In this document: positions 1 to 12,406 of the stretch, piece after piece
How positions within the stretch are numbered: position 1 is the stretch's first letter
Layout of the letters: each line of letters starts with the position of its first letter
Assembly: GCA_964394085.1 (NCBI GenBank)
Contig: CAYMWF010000029.1
Span: forward strand, 1-64,000
Length of the DNA stretch: 64,000 nucleotides
Direction: 5' to 3'
Source of the DNA: CAYMWF01 sp964394085 [NCBI: uncultured Gemmatimonadota bacterium]
GTDB taxonomy: Bacteria > GCA-2686955 > CAYMWF01
The notes under the pieces: model-generated
What the model was told of the DNA's origin: nothing
What the model saw: the letters and a program-made list of their open reading frames with translations, nothing else
Databases searched by the model: none
Translations under genes and position numbers: made by a program

Positions 1-494
1 CGTTCGGCGAGCTCCGCTTCGAATCCCTCCGGAAGAAGCGGTCCCACGAGATCATGAAGTACACTGAACATTGAACTGCTGCGGGTTTCAACGAACCAGG
101 GGGGCGGTGAATCGTTTGCCAGCAGTATGCAGGTGCAGACTATGTAAAAGATTACTGCGGCTTTTGTAAAGCCCGTCACTCCTCCCAGCAGCCTGTTGAG
201 CCCGCCCAGCTTTATTGTTCGCACGGCTTTTGTTCCCACCCTTGAAAATGCCGCAAAAACCACATTCACAAGTACCACGATCAGGAAGAAAGCTATCGTG
301 GTCACGAGCAGACCGCTCCCTGTATTGAATACACCCGCAAGTGTTTCGCCGACGGGAACGCAGTAGCGTGACGCTATGATGAACCCTGCGACTACCGCCA
401 CAAGAGAAAGCAGGTCGGCCAGCGCACCTCTGGTGAGTCCTTTTATAATGAGGTAAAGGAACAGAACAAGGAAAATGATATCGAGAATTGCCAT
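1..494 (-). CDS. CvpA-family membrane protein (3' end outside window)
   Basis: The reading frame opens at an ATG at 494 and runs without a stop to base 1, giving 164 residues and lacking the C-terminus. A GGAG lies nine bases before the ATG. The protein begins MAILDIIFLVLFLYLIIKG and has about four hydrophobic helices. The pattern of helices, with a basic loop and a GGLNRLLGGVTGFTKA stretch before the last one, is typical of the CvpA/colicin V production family, whose members are usually 160-220 residues. Family function is poorly defined: inner-membrane, linked to colicin V export and envelope stress. The downstream partner lies outside the window; in many bacteria cvpA precedes mutS2, which cannot be checked here. 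Family assignment is fairly secure. Confidence 0.8.
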   Translation of the reverse strand, partial: MAILDIIFLVLFLYLIIKGLTRGALADLLSLVAVVAGFIIASRYCVPVGETLAGVFNTGSGLLVTTIAFFLIVVLVNVVFAAFSRVGTKAVRTIKLGGLNRLLGGVTGFTKAAVIFYIVCTCILLANDSPPPWFVETRSSSMFSVLHDLVGPLLPEGFEAELAE

Positions 495-952
495 TATCGG
501 TTCTCCACTCCGCTCCCATCAGGGTTTAAATCCACATTTTTCCGGATAGCTTACCGGTGGACTTAACGGTTCGGTTGACAGGAACTACCGCGGTCGGATT
601 CACGAATACTCCGGATTCTAGCCCAGGTTCTACGGTTATGCAAGAGCGGGCTATTTGCGCTGCAGGTGTTTTTAAGGGATTTATCCAGGGAGTCATCTCT
701 TTCCCCGGTATTGCAGCTTATTCGATGAGTGCGACATGGATATTGAAGTTCACAATATTGGAGACGTATCATTTATCATGATGTATAGTGGTGTTTGGTA
801 CAGGTTTCTCTCTCCGGCTTGACCTCCGTTGCTTTTGTCTTCAATCTATGCAGCTGATTTGACCAGACTCCTCATCAGCTCATTCTGATTCTCCCTCCTT
901 CTACCGGCCAATTCGCGCTCAGATTCTGGTCGGATTTGTTCGTGACGATTGA

Positions 953-995
953 ACATGCACCGCAGGCGTAGCTGAGCTACGTCGAGGATGCATGT
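953..995. repeat. Hairpin element with GCGTAGC/GCTACGT tip
   Basis: Outer arms ACATGCA (953-959) and TGCATGT (989-995) are perfect complements, and the inner arms CGTAGC and GCTACG (967-972, 976-981) flank a TGA loop. The two 20-base arms match at about 15 positions. The design, a long imperfect hairpin with a GAG-rich flank, resembles the larger element at 50389-50531, but the two do not align well enough to call them copies. It is probably a dispersed intergenic repeat. Confidence 0.55.
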
Positions 996-1208
996 GATTG
1001 AGGAACGGGCGAAGCGGCCTGAATATGAGATGCGAAGTGGGTGATATATTTCGACTCGCACCCAGGATGACGCAGCGTGCTCCGCCGGGCGGGAAGACGC
1101 TCACTCGCCGCCTGGAGCGTGCCGGTATCCATAGGGTCAATTTCCCGACTCGAACAGAAACCGCTGCCGTATGTTCAATAAACATGGTGGAAATATGGGG
1201 TAAACCGA

Positions 1209-1261
1209 TTTGCGATGCTTCTATATCCTCCCGATATATAATCAGTTCTGCGCATCGCAAA
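1209..1261. repeat. Nested inverted repeat TTTGCGATGC/GCATCGCAAA
   Basis: Perfect 10-base arms at 1209-1218 and 1252-1261 enclose a second short stem (TATATC/GATATA) with a CTCCC loop. There is no T-run on either side, so it is not a standard terminator. It could be an RNA structure, a protein-binding site or part of a repeat element. No neighbouring gene start is close enough to suggest an operator. Confidence 0.5.
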
Positions 1262-1486
1262 GAGCTCAAGAGCGGGCTGCGGCCTGCCCCGTGCCTATCG
1301 ATTGGACCGGACTGCAGCGCAACTCCTCAATCCGGAACGGCTGACCCGGACTACAATGCGCTGTAATCCATCGCGGTTGAACCGGCCTGCAGTGCACCCG
1401 AAAAACGTCGACGGGATCAATCTACGACCTATATTGTGCAATCGGCCGGGTATATAAGTTTGAGCCTGGTGAAAAACGAGTAAGAA

Positions 1487-2929
1487 TCAGCCGGCGGGGA
1501 GCGTAAAGGTGAAAGTGGCGCCCCGTTCACCCTTGAAAGCCGGTGACGGGCTTTTTACGGAAATTTTGCCACCGTGAAGTTCTACGAATTCTTTTGCAAT
1601 CGCAAGCCCGAGACCGGTCCCGCTGTACGTGCGAGAAGGGGAGCTGTCGATCTGCCTGAACCTTTCGAAAACGACATCCAGATATTTCTTTTCGATTCCA
1701 ATCCCGGTATCCGAAACGGAAATCTCGACGAATTCCTGTCTTTCCTCGCTGTCCTCTGCGGGGCCTGTTCGAGATACTGAAACGTTTATTTTACCATTCT
1801 CTCCGGTAAATTTAACTGCGTTGCCGAGCAGGTTGTTCAATATGCCGGCAACCTTTTCCCTGTCTGCCTCGAGCAGAATCTCCGGCTCCGATGTAGAGAA
1901 TTCGATACTGATGTTTTTACTCGCGGCCAGCGGCTCGACTGAAGACATGCACGAAGGTATCAAATCTGCGATCTTGAATTTTGAAATTACGAGTACGAGC
2001 CTGCCCGATTCTATGCGGGATAGATCGAGGATCTGGTTGATCATGCCGAAGAGATTCCGACCGTTTTCATTTATTTTTTCCACGTACCCGGCCTGCACCG
2101 GCTCCAGACCCCCTTTCAAGCCGTCCAGCAGCACATCAGAAAATCCTATAATCGCATTCAGGGGCGTTTTCAATTCATGCGACATGTTGGCTAGAAAATC
2201 AGCCTTGACGCGATCCGCTTCTTTCAGCCGCTCATTCGCGGCTCTCAACGCCTCGGTTCTTTTCTTGACTTTCTTCTCCAGCTCCTCATTGAACATGCGG
2301 AGCCTTTCCCTGGACGTTTCGAGATCCCTGGATAAAGACAGAAGCTCCCTGTTCTTTTCGGACAGATCCACATACAACCTGCTGTTGTCGAAAGATACGG
2401 CAATTTGTGCCGCCAGAATTGCGAGAAGAGTCAACTGATGTTGCGTTATCTGTTCCTCAGACAGGCTTGTCTGAAGCACCAGAACTCCGACGATCTGGCG
2501 CAACGCCTGAAGAGGGATGAAGATATTGGTAATCGTCTCCGTGGAATTCGTACGTATTTCCGGGCGCACCATAACCGGTCTGCCATGCTTTTCAAGCCAT
2601 TCTATGAAAGAAGTCCCTCTCTCACCGATCATTTCGGGGATATCCATCTCCTCGCCGATTGTATGCTTGATACTGAATGTTCCGGGTTCATCCTCATTGA
2701 GAAAAAGGCAACCGGCTTTAAACGGAAGGATCCGTCCGGCCTGTTCGAAGGTGAGGGCCGGAAGATGTGATGTGTCCTGCAGGGAACCCAGTTGCTGGGA
2801 CAGGCTGTGCAGTGAGAACAATTCACGATAAGCCCGAACGAGGTTACGATTGCTCTCCCGAAGAGATTCGATATCGTGGAGCTCCGTTGTGAAGGAGGGA
2901 GAATTTCCGGTATTTGATTTATCGTTCAT
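1487..2929 (-). CDS. Soluble GAF sensor histidine kinase
   Basis: This 480-residue cytoplasmic kinase has no transmembrane segment. An N-terminal GAF-like domain (about 45-185) is followed by a coiled coil (190-245), then HisKA with the phospho-acceptor H251 in NMSHELKTPLNAIIGF. The HATPase domain shows the N box (NLLGNAVKFT), G1 (VSDTGIGI), F box (FERFRQ) and G2 (GTGLGLAIAKEF). All catalytic motifs look intact, so it should autophosphorylate and pass phosphate to a response regulator, none of which is encoded nearby (an orphan kinase). It lies 89 bp downstream of the HDOD gene in the same direction, so co-transcription and joint signalling are plausible. The signal bound by the GAF domain cannot be told from sequence. 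Confidence 0.93.
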   Translation of the reverse strand: MNDKSNTGNSPSFTTELHDIESLRESNRNLVRAYRELFSLHSLSQQLGSLQDTSHLPALTFEQAGRILPFKAGCLFLNEDEPGTFSIKHTIGEEMDIPEMIGERGTSFIEWLEKHGRPVMVRPEIRTNSTETITNIFIPLQALRQIVGVLVLQTSLSEEQITQHQLTLLAILAAQIAVSFDNSRLYVDLSEKNRELLSLSRDLETSRERLRMFNEELEKKVKKRTEALRAANERLKEADRVKADFLANMSHELKTPLNAIIGFSDVLLDGLKGGLEPVQAGYVEKINENGRNLFGMINQILDLSRIESGRLVLVISKFKIADLIPSCMSSVEPLAASKNISIEFSTSEPEILLEADREKVAGILNNLLGNAVKFTGENGKINVSVSRTGPAEDSEERQEFVEISVSDTGIGIEKKYLDVVFERFRQIDSSPSRTYSGTGLGLAIAKEFVELHGGKISVKSPSPAFKGERGATFTFTLPAG

Positions 2930-3018
2930 GTCAACCAGGATTCCGGCGACCAGGCTTTGACCATGTACGCCCGATTGCTGTCGTCATTTAGATCTTTATT
3001 TCAACACGATTCAGATCG

Positions 3019-3906
3019 TTAAATTCCGCCGGTTGAATTTTCGATGAATGCTTTTGCCATGCTGACCCGTTCGTGAACCTCCCGCTGAAGGTTGTCGAGA
3101 CGCTCATCCGGGATCGAGAAAAAGGACATCGCGACCGGATTGCTTTCGGGCATGTCCAGATATCCGCTGCGTCCTATACCGAAGGAATGCGCGTAATAGT
3201 CGGCCATGCCGACAAGGTATGCTATCCTCTTACCATCCGCATCCTGTTCGTCTTGTGAATGATGGTGGCGTATATCTCTAACGATTTCCTGCATGAACTT
3301 CCAGCTTTCAACCAGGTAACCGCCGAGCATCGCATGATCAACCCCGAAAACTTCACGCTCGGACGCGATCAGATCCTTTCCGGCTTTGACTTCATCCAGG
3401 CAGGAATTGTATTCATCGTGAAAGAACTGCTGAAAAATGAGCTTGCCAATATCGTGGAGCAGGCCGGTTATATAGGCGTCCTCCGCAAGCTGGACGAGGC
3501 TGTGCTCTTTCGCCAGCAGCCTGGCGGTTTCGGCTGTTGCCAGTGAGTGCATCCATAAATCACTGTATTTAAGATTCGAATCGGAATCGTCATCAGGAAA
3601 TAGAGCAGGCAGTGAAATGCTCATAGCTATACTTTTCACTGCATTGAAGCCGAGAAACGCAATAGCCCGGGTAACGCTCAAGACCTTATGCGGGAGCGCG
3701 AAATAGCTGGAATTCACAAGCCTCAGGACTTTACCGGTCAGGGCCGTGTCTGTCTGGAAAACCTTTTCAAGATCTCCAGCGGATGTCAGAGGATCATTAC
3801 ACAGACGAATCACTTTTTCGACTACTGTCGGTAGAGACGGTAGATCCTCGATGTTTTTGACCAGTTCGACAACCATACTTCTACTCAGCTTATCATCTGC
3901 TACCAT
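3019..3906 (-). CDS. HDOD-domain signalling protein
   Basis: The ATG at 3906 is preferred over one 19 codons upstream because GGGGGTG lies just before it; it gives 295 residues. Most of the protein is an HDOD domain (about 25-220), with the usual LPSLPTVVEKVIRLCNDP opening, a D-T-A-L-T-G-K-V-L-R-L-V-N-S helix and a TGLLHDIGKL segment. HDOD proteins are metal-dependent-hydrolase-like folds, usually without proven enzymatic activity, that regulate signalling, motility or cell-cycle genes. It precedes the GAF kinase gene by 89 bp and may act in the same pathway. The target is unknown. Confidence 0.88.
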   Translation of the reverse strand: MVADDKLSRSMVVELVKNIEDLPSLPTVVEKVIRLCNDPLTSAGDLEKVFQTDTALTGKVLRLVNSSYFALPHKVLSVTRAIAFLGFNAVKSIAMSISLPALFPDDDSDSNLKYSDLWMHSLATAETARLLAKEHSLVQLAEDAYITGLLHDIGKLIFQQFFHDEYNSCLDEVKAGKDLIASEREVFGVDHAMLGGYLVESWKFMQEIVRDIRHHHSQDEQDADGKRIAYLVGMADYYAHSFGIGRSGYLDMPESNPVAMSFFSIPDERLDNLQREVHERVSMAKAFIENSTGGI

Positions 3907-4220
3907 AATAGCACCCCCACGGATGACATTTGTCGACATCTCGGAAAATCGGCATAAAAGCAACCTGCTTTAACATAAGAGGATCGGGCGGATCGAAAGG
4001 AAGAAATCGTATTTTTGATTGACCGGAAATCTCCATGCAGCTATCGTCACGAGTCGAGCGGTTTCAGAATTGCGGGAAAGGTGGTGGAACGATTCAAACC
4101 GATGCCCGCGGAATCCCCGATGTTCAAATCCGAATGTCTACTTGCAGTAATGCATGATCGGAAAGAAATTGTCCACGTAAAATCCGGTCTGAAACAGGCC
4201 TTGGGAAGGACGGCGCGAAA

Positions 4221-4985
4221 ATGAGAGCGACAACGGTAATTCTCTCCCTTATGCTTTTTTTATCGACCGCGGCGGGTCAGCAAACCACAGTCGATTCAAC
4301 CAGTCTCGCCCTGGGTGATTCGCTTTATCACGCCCTGGAATTCAATCGCTCCCTGGAACTATTGGAAAATATGCGGAAAGACGAACCGCGGAATGCGGAA
4401 ATTTTATGGCGGATTTCCCGTTTGAAATTTCAACTCGGCAAGAAAGACAAGCTGGCCGGCCTGGAAGAATCGAGCCTGAAGCATTTCGAATCCGGGTACG
4501 ATGTAGGACGGCAGGCGATCGACGCCGATGAAAAATGCGCCAAGGCACACATGTGGTATGCTGCGAATACCGGCGAGGTCGCAATGACGAAAGGCTTGAA
4601 GGAAAAGATCAGGATGAGCGCCGAAGTCCTGCACGAAGCCGAAAGAGCGCTTGAGCTCGATGCCAGCGAAGATGGAGCGATGCATGCCATCGGAAGGTGG
4701 TACTATGAGGTCATGGAGCTCTCAGCAATGGCCCGCGTGTTCGGGAAAATGCTGGGACTGCCCGACGCTTCGTACGAGGATGCAGAAAAATACTTCAAAA
4801 TGGCCGCCGAAACGAAACCGTCCTATATCGAACATTTTCTCTACCTGGGTAAAACCCGTTTGAAAATGAAAAAACCTGAAGAAGCCAGGGAGGCGCTGGA
4901 AGAGGCTTTGAGGATCCCGGCCACGGATCAAAACGATCCCGAATTCAAAGCTGAGGCTGAGAAGCTCCTTAAAGAACTCGGGTAA
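4221..4985 (+). CDS. Exported TPR protein, RMDN-like
   Basis: This 254-residue protein begins with a signal peptide (about 1-19, MRATTVILSLMLFLSTAAG). The mature part is alpha-helical TPR-type repeats. Phrases such as EILWRISRLKFQLG, AHMWYAANTGEV, HAIGRWYYEVMELS and YLGKTRLKMKKPEEA match the pattern I recall for the regulator of microtubule dynamics (RMDN/FAM82) TPR family, which also occurs in bacteria. AAGGACGG lies upstream of the ATG. The gene is divergent from the HDOD gene and convergent with the sulfatase-like gene. In bacteria it probably serves as a periplasmic protein-protein interaction scaffold; the partner is unknown. The RMDN assignment is from memory of the motif pattern. Confidence 0.8.
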   Translation: MRATTVILSLMLFLSTAAGQQTTVDSTSLALGDSLYHALEFNRSLELLENMRKDEPRNAEILWRISRLKFQLGKKDKLAGLEESSLKHFESGYDVGRQAIDADEKCAKAHMWYAANTGEVAMTKGLKEKIRMSAEVLHEAERALELDASEDGAMHAIGRWYYEVMELSAMARVFGKMLGLPDASYEDAEKYFKMAAETKPSYIEHFLYLGKTRLKMKKPEEAREALEEALRIPATDQNDPEFKAEAEKLLKELG

Positions 4986-5019
4986 GGCAAACCCTTTCCG
5001 ACTGCCTGCCCGACCGGAT

Positions 5020-6432
5020 TCAATCGTCAACATATCCAAGGGTGCGCAAACGCTCAATTATTCCCGGGTCCAGTTCGCCCTCCCCTTCCTTGCTCAGCGG
5101 TTCTTCCACATATCCCCCGAACCGATCAAGCTTCCTTTTGAGGTCGGCGGCGATGCGGGGCTTCTCGGCATACAGGTTCAAGGTCTCCCCCGGGTCGGAC
5201 ACCAGGTCAAAAAGCTCGCTCTTGTCCGGATGATTCGGACGGAAAAGCAGCTTCCAGCTTCCATCGGTAACACAGTAGATGAGATCATCTAAAGGGCGTT
5301 GAAGAAAAAGGGTGGTGTTCATATCATACTTGTTGATGGCATCGGCGTACGCGATACGATCGGTTTGCACCACTGAATCGTCGATCAAATCCACCAGGCT
5401 CTTCCCGTCGAACTCTTCACCGGTTTCAAGACCTGCTTCATTCAGAACGGTGGGCACTATATCGATGGTTCGGGCAAGTTGGCCTATCCTTCTGCCTTTC
5501 GGCCAGGATGGAAGCCTCATGATCAGAGGAATCCGAATCTGCTCCTGGTAGAGGAGACGGTGAAACCACCATCCGTGGTCGCCTAATCCTTCTCCATGAT
5601 CGGAGACAAGCGTGATAATTGTTCTATCGTATTCACCACTCGCTTCGAGATAATCGAGCAGCTTGCCGAACTGGGCATCCATAAACCTGATCTCGGCATC
5701 GTAAAGCTGGCCTTTTTTTTCTACCATCGGGGCATCGGGCGATATGAACTGCGACATCGTTTCCACCGGAGGAAGAATAGCGGCATCGTGCGGGTCCCAG
5801 AAATGCACCCAGAGAAAAAATGGTCGTTCGACCTGCTCGAGCCAGTTCAGAGCGAGAGAGACGGTTTCATCCGAGCGGCGCTGATTCTGTTGAAGAGGCC
5901 AGATGTATTTTCCGCTGGGCAGCTTTGTGAAAGTGTTTTCCGCGTCAACCGGCAACCCGCAGTCGAAATGGTCGAATCCACGATCGAATCCGTAGAATTC
6001 CGATACCGTGAATGAACTGAGGAACGCCCCTGTATTCCACCCCTGATCGCCAAGCATATCCGCCAGGGTCGGGACAGTATCAGGAAGCCTGTAGCCCCCT
6101 CCGGCATAGATGACCCTGACTCCGTGGCGATACTGATAGTATCCGGATAATATGGATGCATGGGATACCGGTGTCACCGCCGAAGTCGATACCGCGGACT
6201 CGAACAGAACGGCATCCTCGGCGAATGCATCTATCCTGGGGCTGGTAGGCAGCTCGTAACCGTAACAACCGAGGCGATCGGCTCTGGTTGTATCGAGAGT
6301 AACCAGCAGTATGTTCGGCTTGGCGGTTCCCGCCGGAGGATCCGGGCTCGTGCAGCCGACAATCATGAATATGACCGGCAGGAAAATACCGAGCAGGAAG
6401 AAATCAGGAGTTTTAAAATTTTGAATAGTCAA
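5020..6432 (-). CDS. Sulfatase-fold lipoprotein with Thr at nucleophile position
   Basis: The protein has 470 residues with a lipoprotein signal peptide (lipobox IVGC, C27), so it is probably an exported membrane-anchored hydrolase. The N-terminal metal site appears as NILLVTLDTTRADRLGCYGY (40-59) and the later one as VSDHGEGLGDHGWWFH. Where formylglycine sulfatases carry C/S-x-P-S-R, this protein has T87 in VTPVSHASILSG. That suggests a threonine nucleophile, as in phosphoglycerol or phosphoethanolamine transferases, rather than a formylglycine sulfatase. Substrate unknown. It starts 20 bp after ligA ends and is likely the last gene of the recN-ligA run. Confidence 0.85.
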   Translation of the reverse strand: MTIQNFKTPDFFLLGIFLPVIFMIVGCTSPDPPAGTAKPNILLVTLDTTRADRLGCYGYELPTSPRIDAFAEDAVLFESAVSTSAVTPVSHASILSGYYQYRHGVRVIYAGGGYRLPDTVPTLADMLGDQGWNTGAFLSSFTVSEFYGFDRGFDHFDCGLPVDAENTFTKLPSGKYIWPLQQNQRRSDETVSLALNWLEQVERPFFLWVHFWDPHDAAILPPVETMSQFISPDAPMVEKKGQLYDAEIRFMDAQFGKLLDYLEASGEYDRTIITLVSDHGEGLGDHGWWFHRLLYQEQIRIPLIMRLPSWPKGRRIGQLARTIDIVPTVLNEAGLETGEEFDGKSLVDLIDDSVVQTDRIAYADAINKYDMNTTLFLQRPLDDLIYCVTDGSWKLLFRPNHPDKSELFDLVSDPGETLNLYAEKPRIAADLKRKLDRFGGYVEEPLSKEGEGELDPGIIERLRTLGYVDD

Positions 6433-6451
6433 TTTAGTACGACCAGCACCC

Positions 6452-10299
<3,848 letters not shown>

Positions 10300-10305
10300 T
10301 TCTTC

Positions 10306-11202
10306 CTACTCTCCTCGCACAGCACCGCCCCAGTGAAATTTTTTTCGCATTATATCGAAAAAGGAGCGTCCCCAGATACGAACGAGGAGGGCGTCATTTT
10401 CAGCCCGGCAGAGCGTCAAACGGTCACCATGGGAAATTTCAAAAGTCTGTTGTCCGTCCACGGCGCCTATCCCGCATTGTCTTTTTGACTGGAGCCTGAT
10501 CTCGACTTCATCATGTCCCGAGATCATGATTGCGCGCACCGACAGAGAATGCGGGCAGATGGGAATAATCAGGAAAGTGTCCAGCGCGGGCATAACCACC
10601 GGGCCCCCGGCGGAAAGTGAATGAGCAGTTGAACCGGTAGGTGTAGAGAGGATCAGTCCGTCGGAAAAGTAGGTTGTAAGGTGTTCGCCGTTGATTTTGA
10701 CTTCGATCTCAGCCATCCTCGAAAATGAATTTCGGAGTATCGCTACTTCGTTCAACGCGGTGAATTCTTTGTGCCGCCCCTCACTATCGTCCAGTTTCGC
10801 CGTTATCCGCATCCTGTGATCGACCTGGAATTCTCCGGATGCCGCGAGACGCAGGCCGGCTTCCAGTTCCTCGGGAACCCTGGTATCGATCTCGGTCAGA
10901 AACCCGAGGGTTCCTGTGTTGATCCCAAGAACGGGACGAGGGAAACGCATTGTCTCCCGAACTACGCGGAGCAGAGTTCCGTCACCCCCGATCGACAGGA
11001 TCAGATCGGATTCGGAGGCCGGTGCTTCCATTTCGACCACCTGGTTCCGGAGCTGAGAACTCAAGAGGTCAGCACCGACAGGTTCGATCAAGGTCTTTAT
11101 ATTCTCGGCACGAAGAATGCCGATGGTACGGCTCAATGTCTTCGGCATCTCTTCTTTATTCCAGTTGCCGTATATCGCTATCCGCCGCAATTTGCCTGCC
11201 AT
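10306..11202 (-). CDS. nadK: NAD kinase
   Basis: NAD kinase phosphorylates NAD+ to NADP+. The preferred ATG at 11202 follows GTGTGGAGGTG closely and gives 298 residues; an ATG five codons upstream is less well placed. GGDGT (72-76) is the nucleotide-binding motif, followed by GINTGTLGFL, ALNEVAILR and the glycine-rich STPTGSTAHSLSAGGP. All are standard for bacterial NAD kinases of 290-300 residues. It lies between ispA and recN with short gaps. Confidence 0.97.
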   Translation of the reverse strand: MAGKLRRIAIYGNWNKEEMPKTLSRTIGILRAENIKTLIEPVGADLLSSQLRNQVVEMEAPASESDLILSIGGDGTLLRVVRETMRFPRPVLGINTGTLGFLTEIDTRVPEELEAGLRLAASGEFQVDHRMRITAKLDDSEGRHKEFTALNEVAILRNSFSRMAEIEVKINGEHLTTYFSDGLILSTPTGSTAHSLSAGGPVVMPALDTFLIIPICPHSLSVRAIMISGHDEVEIRLQSKRQCGIGAVDGQQTFEISHGDRLTLCRAENDALLVRIWGRSFFDIMRKKFHWGGAVRGE

Positions 11203-11234
11203 GAATAACACCTCCACACGGGGCTCGGAGAGGA

Positions 11235-12131
11235 TTATCGATCCCGCTCCACTATCAAACGGGCCAGCTGCTCCAGTCGTCCGGAAGCCTTCAATTCTGA
11301 CGGTAAAACGTCGAGAGCCTGCTTGAAAAGCGCCAAAGCTTGTTTCTCGGCTCCTTCAAGGCCGAGCACGGCTGGATAAGTCGCTTTGCCGTGAGCTTCA
11401 TCCTCTCCGGTATTCTTGCCGAGCTTCTCCGTATCTCCAACGACGTCAAGTATATCATCCTTGATCTGGAATGCCAGCCCTACCAGCTCGCCGAACCTTC
11501 CGATATTATCAATAATCGATTCATCCGCACCCGCTGTAATTGCCCCCATCCTTAAAGGCAGACGGATCAGAGCACCGGTTTTCTCCCGGTGCATCCTGGA
11601 CAGGGTGCTTTCGTCTACCTGCCCGGTTGCGCTCCCTTCAAGGAGGAGATCCGTTTCCTGCCCTCCTATCATCCCCTCGATTCCCGCAGTCCTGCATGTA
11701 TCTGTGACCAGCCGTCCAACGATTGCCGGAGCGATCGATCCGATCGACGCAAGACTCTCGAATGCGAGGGTCAGCAGAGCATCACCCGCCAGAATTGCAA
11801 ACGCATCCCCGAACTTTATATGGCATGTGGGAACACCGCGTCGAAGCGCGTCATCGTCCAGGGCCGGGAGATCGTCATGGATCAGGGAGTAAGTATGAAT
11901 CAGTTCGACGGCGATGCCGGCCGGCAGAAAATCATCAAGACGTCTTCCTCCCGATGCTTCGTAAGCCGCGATGAATAAAATCGGCCTGATCCTCTTCCCT
12001 CCTGAAAAAAGGGAATATTCCATGGCGCGCCATACCGGGCCGTCCCGCCGGCGCGAGATCAGGATTCTTTTCATCCTGGTATTTACGAGCTCCCTGTTAC
12101 GCTCGAACCATTCTTCAAAAGATTCGTTCAT
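11235..12131 (-). CDS. ispA: Polyprenyl (farnesyl/geranylgeranyl) diphosphate synthase
   Basis: A 298-residue trans-isoprenyl diphosphate synthase that condenses isopentenyl diphosphate with allylic diphosphates to supply quinone and undecaprenol synthesis. The first aspartate-rich motif is DDLPALDDD (86-94) and the second is FQIKDDILD (near 220). GGKRIRPIL (44-52) is the IPP-binding segment. The chain length of the product cannot be read with certainty, but the insertion inside the first motif is typical of bacterial farnesyl diphosphate synthases. The start overlaps the xseB stop by four bases. Confidence 0.94.
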   Translation of the reverse strand: MNESFEEWFERNRELVNTRMKRILISRRRDGPVWRAMEYSLFSGGKRIRPILFIAAYEASGGRRLDDFLPAGIAVELIHTYSLIHDDLPALDDDALRRGVPTCHIKFGDAFAILAGDALLTLAFESLASIGSIAPAIVGRLVTDTCRTAGIEGMIGGQETDLLLEGSATGQVDESTLSRMHREKTGALIRLPLRMGAITAGADESIIDNIGRFGELVGLAFQIKDDILDVVGDTEKLGKNTGEDEAHGKATYPAVLGLEGAEKQALALFKQALDVLPSELKASGRLEQLARLIVERDR

Positions 12132-12382
12132 GATGATTCATCTTCTTCGTTGTCGCCCTGGATGAACAGCGGTTCGGTAGAAGGAGGTTCACCGGTGGAT
12201 GATTCGATGATTTTTTTCACCCGGAGTTCCGCATCTTCCAGGATCGACTGACAATCCTTTGTAAGCGCTATGCCTTCTTTGTACAGTTGCAGGGATTCTT
12301 CAAGGGCGAGGTTGCCTTTTTCGAGAGCGGCCACTATTTCTTCCAGTCTCTCGAATTTTTCTTCGAAGGTTTCTTTTTTCAT
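12128..12382 (-). CDS. xseB: Exodeoxyribonuclease VII small subunit
   Basis: The 84-residue product begins MKKETFEEKFERLEEIVAAL, a typical XseB helical hairpin, with the LEKGNLALEESLQLYKEGI motif. XseB binds XseA in several copies per large subunit to form the single-strand-specific nuclease. The ATG at 12382 is chosen because GTGGAG lies just upstream; a GTG five codons earlier (12397) overlaps that site. The C-terminal tail after about residue 65 is acidic and variable. Confidence 0.95.
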   Translation of the reverse strand: MKKETFEEKFERLEEIVAALEKGNLALEESLQLYKEGIALTKDCQSILEDAELRVKKIIESSTGEPPSTEPLFIQGDNEEDESS

Positions 12383-12406
12383 CGGTGCGGACTCCACTAC
12401 CCGGGC

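Larger units (their letters stand above)
495..1486. other. Gene-free stretch with hairpin elements
   Basis: About one kilobase between the cvpA-like gene and the histidine kinase gene. Short open frames on both strands show no recognisable protein features, no good ribosome sites and no coding-like composition. Two inverted-repeat structures are visible (953-995 and 1209-1261, listed separately). The stretch looks like an intergenic repeat region rather than a decayed gene. No tRNA or CRISPR pattern was seen. Confidence 0.6.

Noticed and set aside
919-1269. A 116-codon minus-strand open frame in the gene-free region
   Set aside because: It is made of the hairpin repeats and shows no protein-like pattern or ribosome site.
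1629-2438. A 269-codon open frame opposite the histidine kinase
   Set aside because: Ser/Arg-rich product complementary to conserved kinase motifs; no start signals.
4015-4224. A 69-codon open frame overlapping the TPR gene start (ATGA)
   Set aside because: The overlap is suggestive, but the product has no recognisable features and no ribosome site precedes it.
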